Shown piece after piece: positions 17,457 through 24,828 of a stretch of 46,145 bases of DNA (position 1 is the stretch's first letter; every line of letters starts with the position of its first letter). Source of the DNA: JBBEDS01 sp040881175 (GTDB lineage: Bacteria > Patescibacteriota > Minisyncoccia > 2-02-FULL-40-12 > IGHO2-01-FULL-4-A); NCBI GenBank assembly GCA_040881175.1, contig JBBEDS010000003.1, forward strand, positions 1 to 46,145. The letters are read 5' to 3'. Below the pieces are notes generated by a model. That model had not been told where the DNA came from and did not search any database. It worked only from the letters and a program-made list of their open reading frames with translations. The position numbers were made by a program, and so were the translations under genes.

Positions 17457-18728
17457 TTAAATTCCCCTTCTTTTTCTTATCATACCCCGTACCTTATTAA
17501 ACATCGAATTAGGATCTTTCCTTTGCTCCTCGGCCTTGGCCCAATCAAATTGTCCTCGGACATACATTCTTGTATCTCTGAACTTACCGGATAGATCTTC
17601 ATTCTCCATTCCAATCTCTGAACCGTAATATATGACCGGCGAGCCGGGAACTTCAAAAAGCATACGCAAAGCATCTAAAGTCTTGTCATCATCTCCATTG
17701 AATACCGTGGCCAATCGCATCGATGTGCTTTTACCAGTCTTGAATATCCATTTGGATTCCGGGTCAAGAAACGACAGCATTTCTTCACGTTCAGCCGAAT
17801 CCATTGTCGACAATGTAATCTCATCATGGGAACTCAAGAATGTGGCCCATTGGCAAGATTCGGGTATTTTGGAAGTTTTATCAATCGCCTTGTCTACCAA
17901 GGACGGATCGCGCCGAGCAAAAGACATGTACATTTGTTGCATGAGATAAAAGTTATATGCCATGTGGCACTCGTCTCCATCACCAAAATATTCAATGGCC
18001 TTTTCAATTGGCGCATGTACCTCCGCAAGCAAAGCAACATGAGGATAGTTCTCCTCTATATGCCTCCTAATCCGTTTTAATACGGTGTGGGTCTCAGGCA
18101 GATGACGGCAATTTGTCCCGTCACGCTTAATTAAGAAAGATGCTGCGTCCAGACGAAAGAGAGATACCCCAGCATCAACCCAAAAATCCATGATATTCAG
18201 AAACTCTCTTTCTACTTCCGGATTATCCCAATTCAAGTCTGCCTGCTCAGGATAAAAGGTCGAGAAGTAGTATTGGCCGGAAGTAGGATCGAGTATCCAG
18301 CTCTTGGGCTTGAGGTGCTCAAATGGGTTGTACGCCTCGGGATATTCCTCTCCTGTCTTGCTCCAAAGATAATATTCTCTCTTGGGGCTATCAGGCGAAG
18401 AACTGGCTTCTTTAAACCAAGGGTGCTGGGTAGAGGTATGATTAAAAACCAGGTCCATCATTACTCGAATACCATGTTTTGAAGCTTGGGAGATAAAAGA
18501 TTTAGCATCTTCAATAGTCCCCAGCTCTGACTGAACGTTTGTATAGTCTGAAACATCGTATCCATCATCAACTCTAGGTGACGGGAAAAAAGGCAAGAGA
18601 TGAATGCAATTAATACCAAGGTCCTCGAGATATCCCAGTTTTTCCGTGAGTCCTTTAAAGTCTCTGGCAAACTTATCGACATATGTCTCGTAGATGACTA
18701 TATCTTTCCACCAATACTTGTCTTCCAT
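17457..18728 (-). CDS. GH13 alpha-amylase-family enzyme (trehalose synthase-like), catalytic domain only
   Basis: A 423-residue GH13 (beta/alpha)8 barrel. It begins WWKDIVIYETYVDKFARD, which resembles trehalose synthases and sucrose isomerases. The conserved regions are present: DLVFNHTS (region I), LFRLDAAS with the nucleophile Asp (region II), LLAEVHA with the acid/base Glu (region III) and FLSSHDEI with the transition-state Asp (region IV). The protein stops at MIRKRRGI, the usual end of the last barrel helix, so the C-terminal beta-sandwich domain is absent. Substrate probably an alpha-glucoside; not exported. Confidence 0.9.
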   Translation of the reverse strand: MEDKYWWKDIVIYETYVDKFARDFKGLTEKLGYLEDLGINCIHLLPFFPSPRVDDGYDVSDYTNVQSELGTIEDAKSFISQASKHGIRVMMDLVFNHTSTQHPWFKEASSSPDSPKREYYLWSKTGEEYPEAYNPFEHLKPKSWILDPTSGQYYFSTFYPEQADLNWDNPEVEREFLNIMDFWVDAGVSLFRLDAASFLIKRDGTNCRHLPETHTVLKRIRRHIEENYPHVALLAEVHAPIEKAIEYFGDGDECHMAYNFYLMQQMYMSFARRDPSLVDKAIDKTSKIPESCQWATFLSSHDEITLSTMDSAEREEMLSFLDPESKWIFKTGKSTSMRLATVFNGDDDKTLDALRMLFEVPGSPVIYYGSEIGMENEDLSGKFRDTRMYVRGQFDWAKAEEQRKDPNSMFNKVRGMIRKRRGI

Positions 18729-18833
18729 ATGTTAAATATTTTAACTCTATTTGGGCTCAAAGGTCTAATACCTTTATTCTTATGCCCACAACACCGAATT
18801 TTTTCTCATCTACACCCAGTAAAATTACCTCTA

Positions 18834-18863
18834 TTAAAAAAGCCCCTACTGGGGGCTTTTTTA
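18834..18863 (-). terminator. Terminator of the cold-shock gene (likely bidirectional)
   Basis: AGCCCC/GGGGCT stem flanked by A and T tracts on both sides. It lies 12 bases past the cold-shock protein stop on the minus strand. Confidence 0.85.
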
Positions 18864-18874
18864 ATACGTTGAGA

Positions 18875-19087
18875 TTAGACTCTCTTTACGTTGACTGCTC
18901 TTGGTCCTTTTTCTGAAGATTCTGTATCGTAGGATACTTTGTCACCTTCATTGAGCTCATCTAGGCTCACTTCGACAAGAGAATCTTTGTGGAAAAACAG
19001 GTCCTTATCACCAGGGTTCTGGTCGTCAGGAGCAATGAATCCAAAGTCCTTGCCTTCAACTTTCTTCTTTATAGTTCCAGTGTTCAT
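18875..19087 (-). CDS. cold-shock domain protein
   Basis: A 70-residue single cold-shock domain, an RNA/ssDNA-binding OB fold. The RNP1-like strand is KDFGFIAPDD and the RNP2-like strand DLFFHKDS, with GDKVSYDTE and GPRAVNVKRV completing the barrel. I start at ATG 19087, where the family-typical MNTGTIKKK begins; an in-frame TTG ten codons upstream is unlikely. The 5' region between here and the helicase gene is AT-rich, as is usual for cold-shock leaders. The neighbour is a DEAD-box helicase, a common partner in RNA unfolding. Confidence 0.92.
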   Translation of the reverse strand: MNTGTIKKKVEGKDFGFIAPDDQNPGDKDLFFHKDSLVEVSLDELNEGDKVSYDTESSEKGPRAVNVKRV

Positions 19088-19241
19088 AGTTCTTTTTGTT
19101 ATTATTTTATTTTGCAAACTTAGCTACCTAGGAAATTCGACTATTTTTCCGGAGAATAAGTATCTTGCTTAATTAGTATGTCAGTATTTTAGGAGTTTGT
19201 AAATGGGCACCGTTTTAAAGCGGATCTAAAAATCCCGGGTA

Positions 19242-20462
19242 TTATTCTAGGAATGTCAGTGCTTTGCCTCTCTTGTCTCCTCTGCCGGTCCTTCCAATAC
19301 GGTGTACGTAGTCGTCGTAAGTTGCGGGGATATCATAATTGATAACATGGCTTACGTCAGCGATATCAAGACCGCGAGCAGCAACGTCGGTCGCCACTAG
19401 GACTTGAATGCGGCTATCTTTGAATAACTTCAGAGCATACTGGCGCTTAGAGTGATTCTTGTTTCCGTGAATTGATTCAGACCTGACTCCTTTTTGGGCA
19501 AGCGTTTTTGAAAGTCTCTCGACTCCGTGTTTAGTTCGTCCAAAAATCAGAACCTTGCTGAAATCTTTGTTTTGAAGCAATCCGTGAAGGAGATCAAGCT
19601 TGTTGCTTCCCTTGCTTACCTTGACCACGTCCTGCTCGACATTCTTTGAGGTATCCCTAGTTTTAACTGATATCCTCACCGGTTCACGAGTAAATTCGCG
19701 AATCAATCTCTCAATCTCTGGAGATATGGTAGCTGAGAAAAATAGCGTCTGCCTGTCTGCTGGCATCCCGGCCATTACGAATCTCATGTCGTTGATGAAT
19801 CCCATATCAAGCATCCTGTCTGCTTCGTCCAATACAATGCTCCTAAACTCGCTGAGTCGGATCATTTTACGATTAATAAGGTCCTTTAGTCTTCCTGGGG
19901 TACCAATAACAAAATTGTACTGACGGCGAAGGTCGGAGATCTGTTTTCCGATACTGGCACCTCCCACGCAACACACGGAAAATATTTTCATACCAGCAGT
20001 AAAACCCTTGAGTTCACTTTCAATCTGAATAGCAAGCTCACGAGTCGGCACTACTACCAATACGTTTTCTTTTCTGTTGAGAACCACCTTGTTAATTAGA
20101 GGAATAAGGAAGGCAGCTGTCTTACCTGTGCCAGTATTTGCGATACCTACCAAATCAGAACCGTTAAGAATGTACGGTATGGTTTTGTCTTGAATCGGTG
20201 TTGGCGATGTATACCCCTTGCCGACAATAGACTTCTTTACACTATCTTCAACCTTAAAATCCTGAAATGTATTATCAGGTTTGAATAGCTCTATCTCTTC
20301 GGCCGTAACTACTTTGTTGACGAACCTTGCGCTATCGATATATCCGCCCTTTGACAGACGTCTTTGAGGCCTGCCTCCGCCGGAACCGAAAGAGTTCCCG
20401 CTTCTAAACTTTGACCTGCTATACGGGGACTTTCTGAATCCCCTGCTTGTTGATCTATGCAT
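19242..20462 (-). CDS. DEAD-box ATP-dependent RNA helicase
   Basis: A 406-residue superfamily 2 RNA helicase. A basic Arg/Ser/Gly N-terminal tail (about residues 1-40) precedes the Q motif (TSPTPIQDKTIP), Walker A (ANTGTGKT, about 108-115), VPTRELA, DEAD (VLDEADRMLDMGF), FFSATIS, and the C-terminal motifs VLIFGRTKHG, VLVATDVAARGLDI and HRIGRTGRG. It ends soon after motif VI (KALTFLE), without a C-terminal extension. Its role is RNA remodelling, probably in cold adaptation or ribosome assembly given the adjacent cold-shock gene. A 195-base upstream region separates it from the next gene. Confidence 0.95.
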   Translation of the reverse strand: MHRSTSRGFRKSPYSRSKFRSGNSFGSGGGRPQRRLSKGGYIDSARFVNKVVTAEEIELFKPDNTFQDFKVEDSVKKSIVGKGYTSPTPIQDKTIPYILNGSDLVGIANTGTGKTAAFLIPLINKVVLNRKENVLVVVPTRELAIQIESELKGFTAGMKIFSVCCVGGASIGKQISDLRRQYNFVIGTPGRLKDLINRKMIRLSEFRSIVLDEADRMLDMGFINDMRFVMAGMPADRQTLFFSATISPEIERLIREFTREPVRISVKTRDTSKNVEQDVVKVSKGSNKLDLLHGLLQNKDFSKVLIFGRTKHGVERLSKTLAQKGVRSESIHGNKNHSKRQYALKLFKDSRIQVLVATDVAARGLDIADVSHVINYDIPATYDDYVHRIGRTGRGDKRGKALTFLE

Positions 20463-20635
20463 AAGAAAATTAGGGCTAATGCCCTTAATAACTCCGGCCT
20501 TAATATATGCTTTGGCTATGGAATCTCGAGAGTTTTTAGATGAAGGTTAGATTCCTACTGAACGAAAAACGTGAGACTCTATGTTATTGATTAGAAGTAT
20601 ACACTAATATATATCCAAAGTCAAATACGGGTATA

Positions 20636-20661
20636 ATAAAACAGCTTTTCAGCTGTTTTAT
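20636..20661 (-). terminator. Rho-independent terminator
   Basis: AAACAGCT/AGCTGTTT stem with a TTTC loop overlapping the stop codon of the 77-residue gene, then a T tract on the minus strand. Confidence 0.65.
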
Positions 20662-20891
20662 ACTAATTCAGGATTTGAAGAGAGCCAGTCCATGACCCTT
20701 TTTCTGTGCTTAGCCACTGACCAGAGGTCTTTCTGCCTAAAAAGTGATGGATGCGCTTCTCGGAATTTTTTCAATGATTCGGCAGATGCTTTCGGGAAAT
20801 CTTTTGGGATGTGCTGGTTATAATCGACGAGAAAAACATCAAAGGGTATCTGGGACTGATTAAATTCTAACTCTTCGTTTTTTCTCTTCAT
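20658..20891 (-). CDS. hypothetical protein (77 aa)
   Basis: A small soluble protein of 77 residues, charged at the N terminus (MKRKNEELEF), with a C-terminal helical segment DLWSVAKHRKRVMDWLSSNPELV that resembles a basic DNA/RNA-contact helix. No family recognised. It has its own terminator and short flanking spacers, which favours a real gene. The function is open. Confidence 0.55.
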   Translation of the reverse strand: MKRKNEELEFNQSQIPFDVFLVDYNQHIPKDFPKASAESLKKFREAHPSLFRQKDLWSVAKHRKRVMDWLSSNPELV

Positions 20892-20950
20892 GCTATGACC
20901 AATATACTATATTTCGGCCAAAAATGCAAATTTATGATTAATTTTGTATT

Positions 20951-20984
20951 AAAAAGGCACGCTCCCTAGCGTGCCGCCTTTTTA
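20951..20984 (-). terminator. Rho-independent terminator overlapping the rdgB stop
   Basis: GGCACGCT/AGCGTGCC stem inside an AAAAAGGC...GCCTTTTT context. It covers the stop of the NTP pyrophosphatase and is probably active in both directions. Confidence 0.8.
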
Positions 20985-21589
20985 CTGAAATGTCTTTCAA
21001 AGAATTCGCGAACTTGTCGGAATGCCTGTCCTCTATGACTCACCTCTTCACTTTCCTGGACCGACAATTCGACCAAAGACTTCTCGTATCCATCAGGGAC
21101 AAATATTGGACCGTAGGGCATTCTGGGCTGACATGTACAACGCGGTTCGGTCAGAATATGGCCTCTAACTCTGCCGATAAAAAATAGATGATCTCCCTCG
21201 GGAGATATTACGGCGGCAACTGTCTTGAAGGTTGCCGTTCGTTTCTCCAAAGGTACTCCCTCCAGCTGTTTCAGGGTGTAACGCATGATCTCTTCCGTTG
21301 TGGTACTTTCACCTGCCCATCGGGCAGAATTGACTCCAGGACGGCCATCAAGGGCGTCGATCAAAATACCGGTATCATCAGCCATACTCCAAGACCCGGT
21401 CAGTTCCCAGGCGAAGAAAGCTTTTTTAAGTGCATTCTCTTCCAGTGTCTTACCGTTCTCTACTGCTTCGCCCTTGATACCTGCTTCTTCAAGAGTCAAT
21501 AGATTTACGGGCAGATCCTGAAAGATAGGTCTGATCTGGTTGGCTTTGCTCTGATTTCGAGTTGATAGGATAACATTGGTTAAGGTCAT
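20966..21589 (-). CDS. rdgB: RdgB/HAM1 non-canonical purine NTP pyrophosphatase
   Basis: A 207-residue HAM1-family protein, which hydrolyses ITP, dITP and XTP to monophosphates and keeps them out of DNA and RNA. It begins VILSTRNQSKANQIRPI, corresponding to the T-x-N-x-x-K start of the family. SMADDTGILIDALDGRPGVNSARWAG is the typical Asp-rich signature (split here by eye), and SHRGQAFRQV matches the conserved SHR end. The usual PRG-x-x-G-F-G-YDPIF segment is altered to PRMPYGPIFVP. The ATG overlaps the stop of the upstream membrane gene as ATGA, with GGAGGTGG upstream, so the two are translationally coupled. Confidence 0.85.
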   Translation of the reverse strand: MTLTNVILSTRNQSKANQIRPIFQDLPVNLLTLEEAGIKGEAVENGKTLEENALKKAFFAWELTGSWSMADDTGILIDALDGRPGVNSARWAGESTTTEEIMRYTLKQLEGVPLEKRTATFKTVAAVISPEGDHLFFIGRVRGHILTEPRCTCQPRMPYGPIFVPDGYEKSLVELSVQESEEVSHRGQAFRQVREFFERHFSKKAAR

Positions 21590-22200
21590 AGGCCACCTCC
21601 ATCTCTTGAATTAATCTGCAGACGTTTCTTATACTCCCAGTATGCTTTGCTGATTATGACATTATCAATCTCTGCTACTTTCCTGTAATTTTCACGGGCA
21701 TTTAGACAAAATGCAATACTGCTTACAAGAAAAGCTATCCACCATAAACAAGGAGCGACTACAACGGATTCAATAGCTGCCCAAATATGTACTAATATCA
21801 ATACCACTAGTGAGTTAGCACTAGCATTGAAGGCATGCCACCTTTTGTCAACTTGGTTCCTTATGTACTCCAGCTCTTGATCTTTAAGAACTAGCCAAGT
21901 GGCCAACTCTCTTTTTGTATCTTTATATTCATCTCCTTCCAAATATGGGAAGAGTTCGATGGACTTGCCAAATGACTCCTGTGAAAGTGTAATACGTTTT
22001 TTAAAAGAATCAATAAGTGTCGTCACAAAAGTTGACACCAAAAAACCTATGCCAAAAACGAATATCGGTGCAATGACGATAGGCCACCAGTAGTCATGCT
22101 CTTTAACAAACACTAGAAACCGACGTGGGTCTGCAAAAAAAACAAAAAGTGCACCAACGATTGGAGGTACAAAGAATCTAGCATTGACAAATTCTTTCAT
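21586..22200 (-). CDS. four-helix membrane protein, unknown function
   Basis: A 204-residue protein with about four membrane helices (residues 10-22, 38-62, 133-150 and 152-172) and a long cytosolic helical region between them (SFKKRITLSQESFGKSIELFPYLEGDEYKDTKREL). I chose ATG 22200 because AAAGGAGG lies just upstream. A longer frame to 22434 exists, but its extra part looks non-coding. It overlaps rdgB by four bases. No family recognised; the layout resembles small sensor or holin-like SLATT proteins, which is only a guess. Confidence 0.65.
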   Translation of the reverse strand: MKEFVNARFFVPPIVGALFVFFADPRRFLVFVKEHDYWWPIVIAPIFVFGIGFLVSTFVTTLIDSFKKRITLSQESFGKSIELFPYLEGDEYKDTKRELATWLVLKDQELEYIRNQVDKRWHAFNASANSLVVLILVHIWAAIESVVVAPCLWWIAFLVSSIAFCLNARENYRKVAEIDNVIISKAYWEYKKRLQINSRDGGGL

Positions 22201-22524
22201 GCCTACTGCCTCCTTTTTTTTAAATCGCAAAACAACGTTTTCTGTAACACTAGCCAGCCTCAGAATAACACAATAATAAAAAATGTAAAATTTGACTACT
22301 ATACTGAAGTCATCTAAATAAGGCCTGCCTAGATGTGTGCCAGAAAGAGTTAAGAAGGATATGGATGGACAACCTAACCAGGTAGCACCTACATCAAAAC
22401 ATGGAAACTTGCCAATATGGTAAGTACTGGACACCTCGGACTAGGATTTTTTAAAAGCTAGGCCCCACCTGGGTTTTCGAGATGTATTTTTGAGGGTCAT
22501 TTCGCCCCTCCTTGGACGGGTACA

Positions 22525-22857
22525 TTATTTTAAATCTTTTAAACTTATAGACTTAGCAACACTGCCGTGAAAAACTTTCCTTCTATGATAAACGGCCATA
22601 CCAACAAACAAAACAGCTACTACGGTAAATACACCGGCACTCCAAACCAAAGCGTTAGTTTTTGCGGTAGTGAAATATGCTGTCCAAAAACCAATGGCAA
22701 TCGGCAACAGTATAGCAACAAGCCATTGAAAAAGCTCGTAATGTCTTAGCTCGTTAGCTTGCACTAACTCTAGTTTTATCTCGTCAGGAAAGCTAACTGA
22801 AATTTTTGTTTCCCCTTGTTTTTGAGATTCGAAATTGTTTTTTGTCATAATGGCCAT
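22525..22857 (-). CDS. two-helix membrane protein, unknown function
   Basis: A 110-residue protein with a soluble N-terminal part (about 1-38, with KISVSFPDEIKLELVQANELRHYELFQ) and two membrane helices (about 43-62 and 69-88), then a basic tail. Either MAIMTK or the internal MTK could be the start. It lies at the border of the AT-rich island that begins here. No family recognised; a role next to nuclease genes could be incidental. Confidence 0.55.
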   Translation of the reverse strand: MAIMTKNNFESQKQGETKISVSFPDEIKLELVQANELRHYELFQWLVAILLPIAIGFWTAYFTTAKTNALVWSAGVFTVVAVLFVGMAVYHRRKVFHGSVAKSISLKDLK

Positions 22858-22914
22858 ATACTACTCCCACAAAATATAAAATTCAACCCCAACAAAATTT
22901 CGATTTAGACCAAA

Positions 22915-22941
22915 ACCAAAACCGCAACGGGAGCGGTTTTG
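22915..22941 (-). terminator. Rho-independent terminator of the GIY-YIG-like gene
   Basis: AAAACCGC/GCGGTTTT stem with a seven-base loop, a short distance past the stop of the gene at 22952-23248 on the minus strand. Confidence 0.8.
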
Positions 22942-22951
22942 AAAACTTAAA

Positions 22952-23248
22952 TCATTTAGCCTGTTTGTTAAACTTGGGCTGTTCCTTTTTAATAATTTGT
23001 TTCTCGATATTCCCGGCTCGGTCTTTGTTTTTTACTTGCACATACTGGAACCTTGTCCCACCTGGTATCTTTTCACCCTTCACCATTCGATGTTCAAGTA
23101 GTCTATCTTGCCCTCTCCCCCGACCAGCGATTCCCGTATAAAGATTTACTCCGCTCGAGTTTTTTATTTTATAAACGACAGCCTTAGCTTGCGGAACTTT
23201 TCCAATATTTTCCAGTGTAAATTTTTGTGTTCTAGAAAATTTTGGCAT
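22952..23248 (-). CDS. minimal GIY-YIG superfamily protein
   Basis: A 98-residue protein matching a minimal GIY-YIG nuclease domain. VVYKIKN (24-30) stands at the GIY strand, LYTGIAG (36-42) at the YIG strand, Arg49 and Glu52-His53 at the R...EH positions, and NIEKQIIKKEQPKFN (80-94) at the C-terminal Glu and P-x-x-N motif. The variant GIY (VVY) and YIG (YTG) triads are unusual but keep the second-motif Tyr and Gly. It has an excellent Shine-Dalgarno (GGAGGAG). It is divergent from the LexA-methyltransferase gene and shares its operator, so it is probably co-regulated. Function might be DNA cleavage or repair. Confidence 0.6.
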   Translation of the reverse strand: MPKFSRTQKFTLENIGKVPQAKAVVYKIKNSSGVNLYTGIAGRGRGQDRLLEHRMVKGEKIPGGTRFQYVQVKNKDRAGNIEKQIIKKEQPKFNKQAK

Positions 23249-23282
23249 CTTCTCCTCCTTTCTTAAAAAATCTCTTCATAAC

Positions 23283-23288
23283 AATATA
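23283..23288 (-). promoter_or_regulatory. -10 box of the divergent GIY-YIG-like gene
   Basis: TATATT on the minus strand, just downstream of the inverted operator copy at 23294-23307. No convincing -35 is visible. Confidence 0.45.
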
Positions 23289-23293
23289 CTCCT

Positions 23294-23353
23294 GAAAGAA
23301 ACCCGAAAATAAAAGTTAAGTAACTGTGGATAACATTCGGGTTTCTTTCGGGT
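23294..23353. promoter_or_regulatory. putative LexA-type operator region (inverted plus direct repeats)
   Basis: GAAAGAAACCCGAA (23294-23307) is a perfect 14-bp inverted copy of TTCGGGTTTCTTTC (23336-23349), separated by 28 bases. A further TTCGGGT (23347-23353) repeats the same heptamer 11 bp after the one at 23336, which is one helical turn. Two of the three copies face the methyltransferase gene and one faces the GIY-YIG gene. The identity of the bound protein is inferred from the LexA domain next to it. Confidence 0.7.
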
Positions 23354-23358
23354 ATAAT
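23330..23358 (+). promoter_or_regulatory. Leaderless promoter of the LexA-methyltransferase gene
   Basis: ATAACA (23330-23335, four of six -35 bases), then a 17-bp spacer made entirely of TTCGGGTTTCTTTCGGG, then a perfect TATAAT (23353-23358). The ATG follows after six bases, so transcription should start at or next to the start codon. Confidence 0.7.
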
Positions 23359-23364
23359 ATTAAT

Positions 23365-24828
23365 ATGTCACTAACACCCAGACAAAAACAAATATACGAC
23401 TTCATAAAAACATACTCAGATAAAAAGAAGCTCTCTCCTACTCACAAAGAAATTGCCAGAAAGCTTAAACTTGCTGTATCCACCGTTCATGAGCATCTTT
23501 CTGCCCTAGAAAACAAGGGCTACGCAAAAAAAGAATCTGGTCGTGCTAGAACAATAAAATTAACTACCCCGAATAAGAACTCTCTAATTAAAATACCACT
23601 CCTTGGTACTATAGCCGCTGGCCAGCCCATACATATATTTGAAGAAGGGAGAGAAACAATTGCAGTATCACAAAGCAAAGTCCCTAGTTCTTCAAAAGTC
23701 TATGCCCTCCGAGTGGTTGGAAGCAGTATGGTTGATGAGAATATAAATGATGGCGACATAGTTTTAGTACAACAACAAGAAACTGCTAAAAACGGGCAAA
23801 AGGTAGTGGCCTTAATAGACAATCACGAAGCAACATTAAAAAAATTCTATAAAGAGCGGGGTCAAATTCGTTTACAACCAGCGAACAAGAGCATGGAACC
23901 AATCATAGTCAGGAATGGTAAAGATATTTCTATACAGGGAGTAATACTTGATGTAATAAGAGAGGCGGGCTTTACCCAACCTGAGAAACGGTCCTCCTCA
24001 AATCAATCAAAAATAAATAGGGTATATTATGAAAAGCCCGGTTTCAAACTTCATAATGCAAGTTGTTTGGACGTATTAGCTCAACTTCCGGAAAATTCAG
24101 TTGACATGATCTTTGCTGACCCACCCTACAACCTATCTAACGGTGGTATAACCGTACATGCGGGGCGAATGGTTAGCGTTAACAAAGGAGCCTGGGATAA
24201 AAGTAAGGGCTTTAATGACGACTACGATTTTCATTACAAGTGGCTAGAAGCATGTAAAAGAGTCTTAAAACCACATGGCACTCTTTGGGTCAGTGGCACC
24301 TACCATTCTATTTACCAGTGCGGTCATGCTCTGCAATCACTTGGATATCACATATTAAATGATGTTGCTTGGTTTAAACCAAATGCTTCACCAAATTTAA
24401 GTTGCCGCTACTTTACGGCAAGTCATGAAACTTTAATCTGGGCCAGAAAAGAGAAAAAAGCTAAACATACTTTTAACTATGAGTTAATGAAAAATGGCAA
24501 CTGGCCAGAAGATAAGTTAAAGAAACCGGGGCTACAAATGCGCTCTGTCTGGGCAATGGGGACGCCCAAACCAATTGAAAAAAGATTCGGTAAACATCCT
24601 ACCCAGAAGCCAGAGGATCTATTAAAAAGAATTGTACTCGCAAGCACGAACAAAGGCGACCTAGTTATAGATCCATTTACTGGAAGCTCAACGACTGGCA
24701 TTGCGACATACCTTTATGGTAGAAAGTTTATAGGCATTGATACCGATAAAAAGTATCTAGAACTATCAATTAAGAGATTCGAAAGCCTGGATCGCAATTT
24801 AAAGAATAAACTCAATAAAAAAGTATGA
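23365..24828 (+). CDS. LexA repressor fused to DpnIIB/DpnA-type adenine DNA methyltransferase
   Basis: A 487-residue fusion. Residues 1-67 are a LexA winged HTH (LTPRQKQIYDFI, STVHEHLSAL). Residues 75-200 are an S24/LexA peptidase with the Ala85-Gly86 cleavage bond (TIAAGQPI), nucleophile Ser121 (VGSSMVDENINDGD) and general-base Lys159. After a linker rich in Ser, Asn and Lys (about 205-222), residues 223-470 are a beta-class methyltransferase with DPPY at 252-255 first and motif I DPFTGSSTTG (436-445) last. The segments SNGGIT...VSVNKGAWDK and LSCRYFTASHET closely resemble M.DpnIIB/DpnA, which methylates adenine in GATC. I start at ATG 23365, since the GTG at 23326 lies upstream of the promoter -10. 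It overlaps the nuclease gene by ATGA. Confidence 0.9.
   Translation: MSLTPRQKQIYDFIKTYSDKKKLSPTHKEIARKLKLAVSTVHEHLSALENKGYAKKESGRARTIKLTTPNKNSLIKIPLLGTIAAGQPIHIFEEGRETIAVSQSKVPSSSKVYALRVVGSSMVDENINDGDIVLVQQQETAKNGQKVVALIDNHEATLKKFYKERGQIRLQPANKSMEPIIVRNGKDISIQGVILDVIREAGFTQPEKRSSSNQSKINRVYYEKPGFKLHNASCLDVLAQLPENSVDMIFADPPYNLSNGGITVHAGRMVSVNKGAWDKSKGFNDDYDFHYKWLEACKRVLKPHGTLWVSGTYHSIYQCGHALQSLGYHILNDVAWFKPNASPNLSCRYFTASHETLIWARKEKKAKHTFNYELMKNGNWPEDKLKKPGLQMRSVWAMGTPKPIEKRFGKHPTQKPEDLLKRIVLASTNKGDLVIDPFTGSSTTGIATYLYGRKFIGIDTDKKYLELSIKRFESLDRNLKNKLNKKV

Noticed and set aside
18770..18833. minus-strand frame reading VILLGVDEKKFGVVGIRIKV before the GH13 gene
   Set aside because: No start codon and it runs into a terminator; too short to distinguish from chance.
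22345..22420. short plus-strand frame ending near the membrane gene (contains KDMDGQPNQVAPTSK)
   Set aside because: Under 30 codons, no clear start signal, and no support beyond a plausible-looking sequence.
22201..22434. N-terminal 78-residue extension of the membrane gene to 22434
   Set aside because: AAAGGAGG sits just before the ATG at 22200, and the extension has no protein-like pattern.
23326..23364. GTG at 23326 as the start of the LexA-methyltransferase gene (500 residues)
   Set aside because: It lies upstream of the promoter's TATAAT box and would read through the operator. The ATG at 23365 gives the usual LexA N terminus.
21586..24828. Recoded TGA (as in Gracilibacteria/Absconditabacteria)
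   Set aside because: TGA ends several complete proteins in ATGA overlaps, so it acts as a stop.
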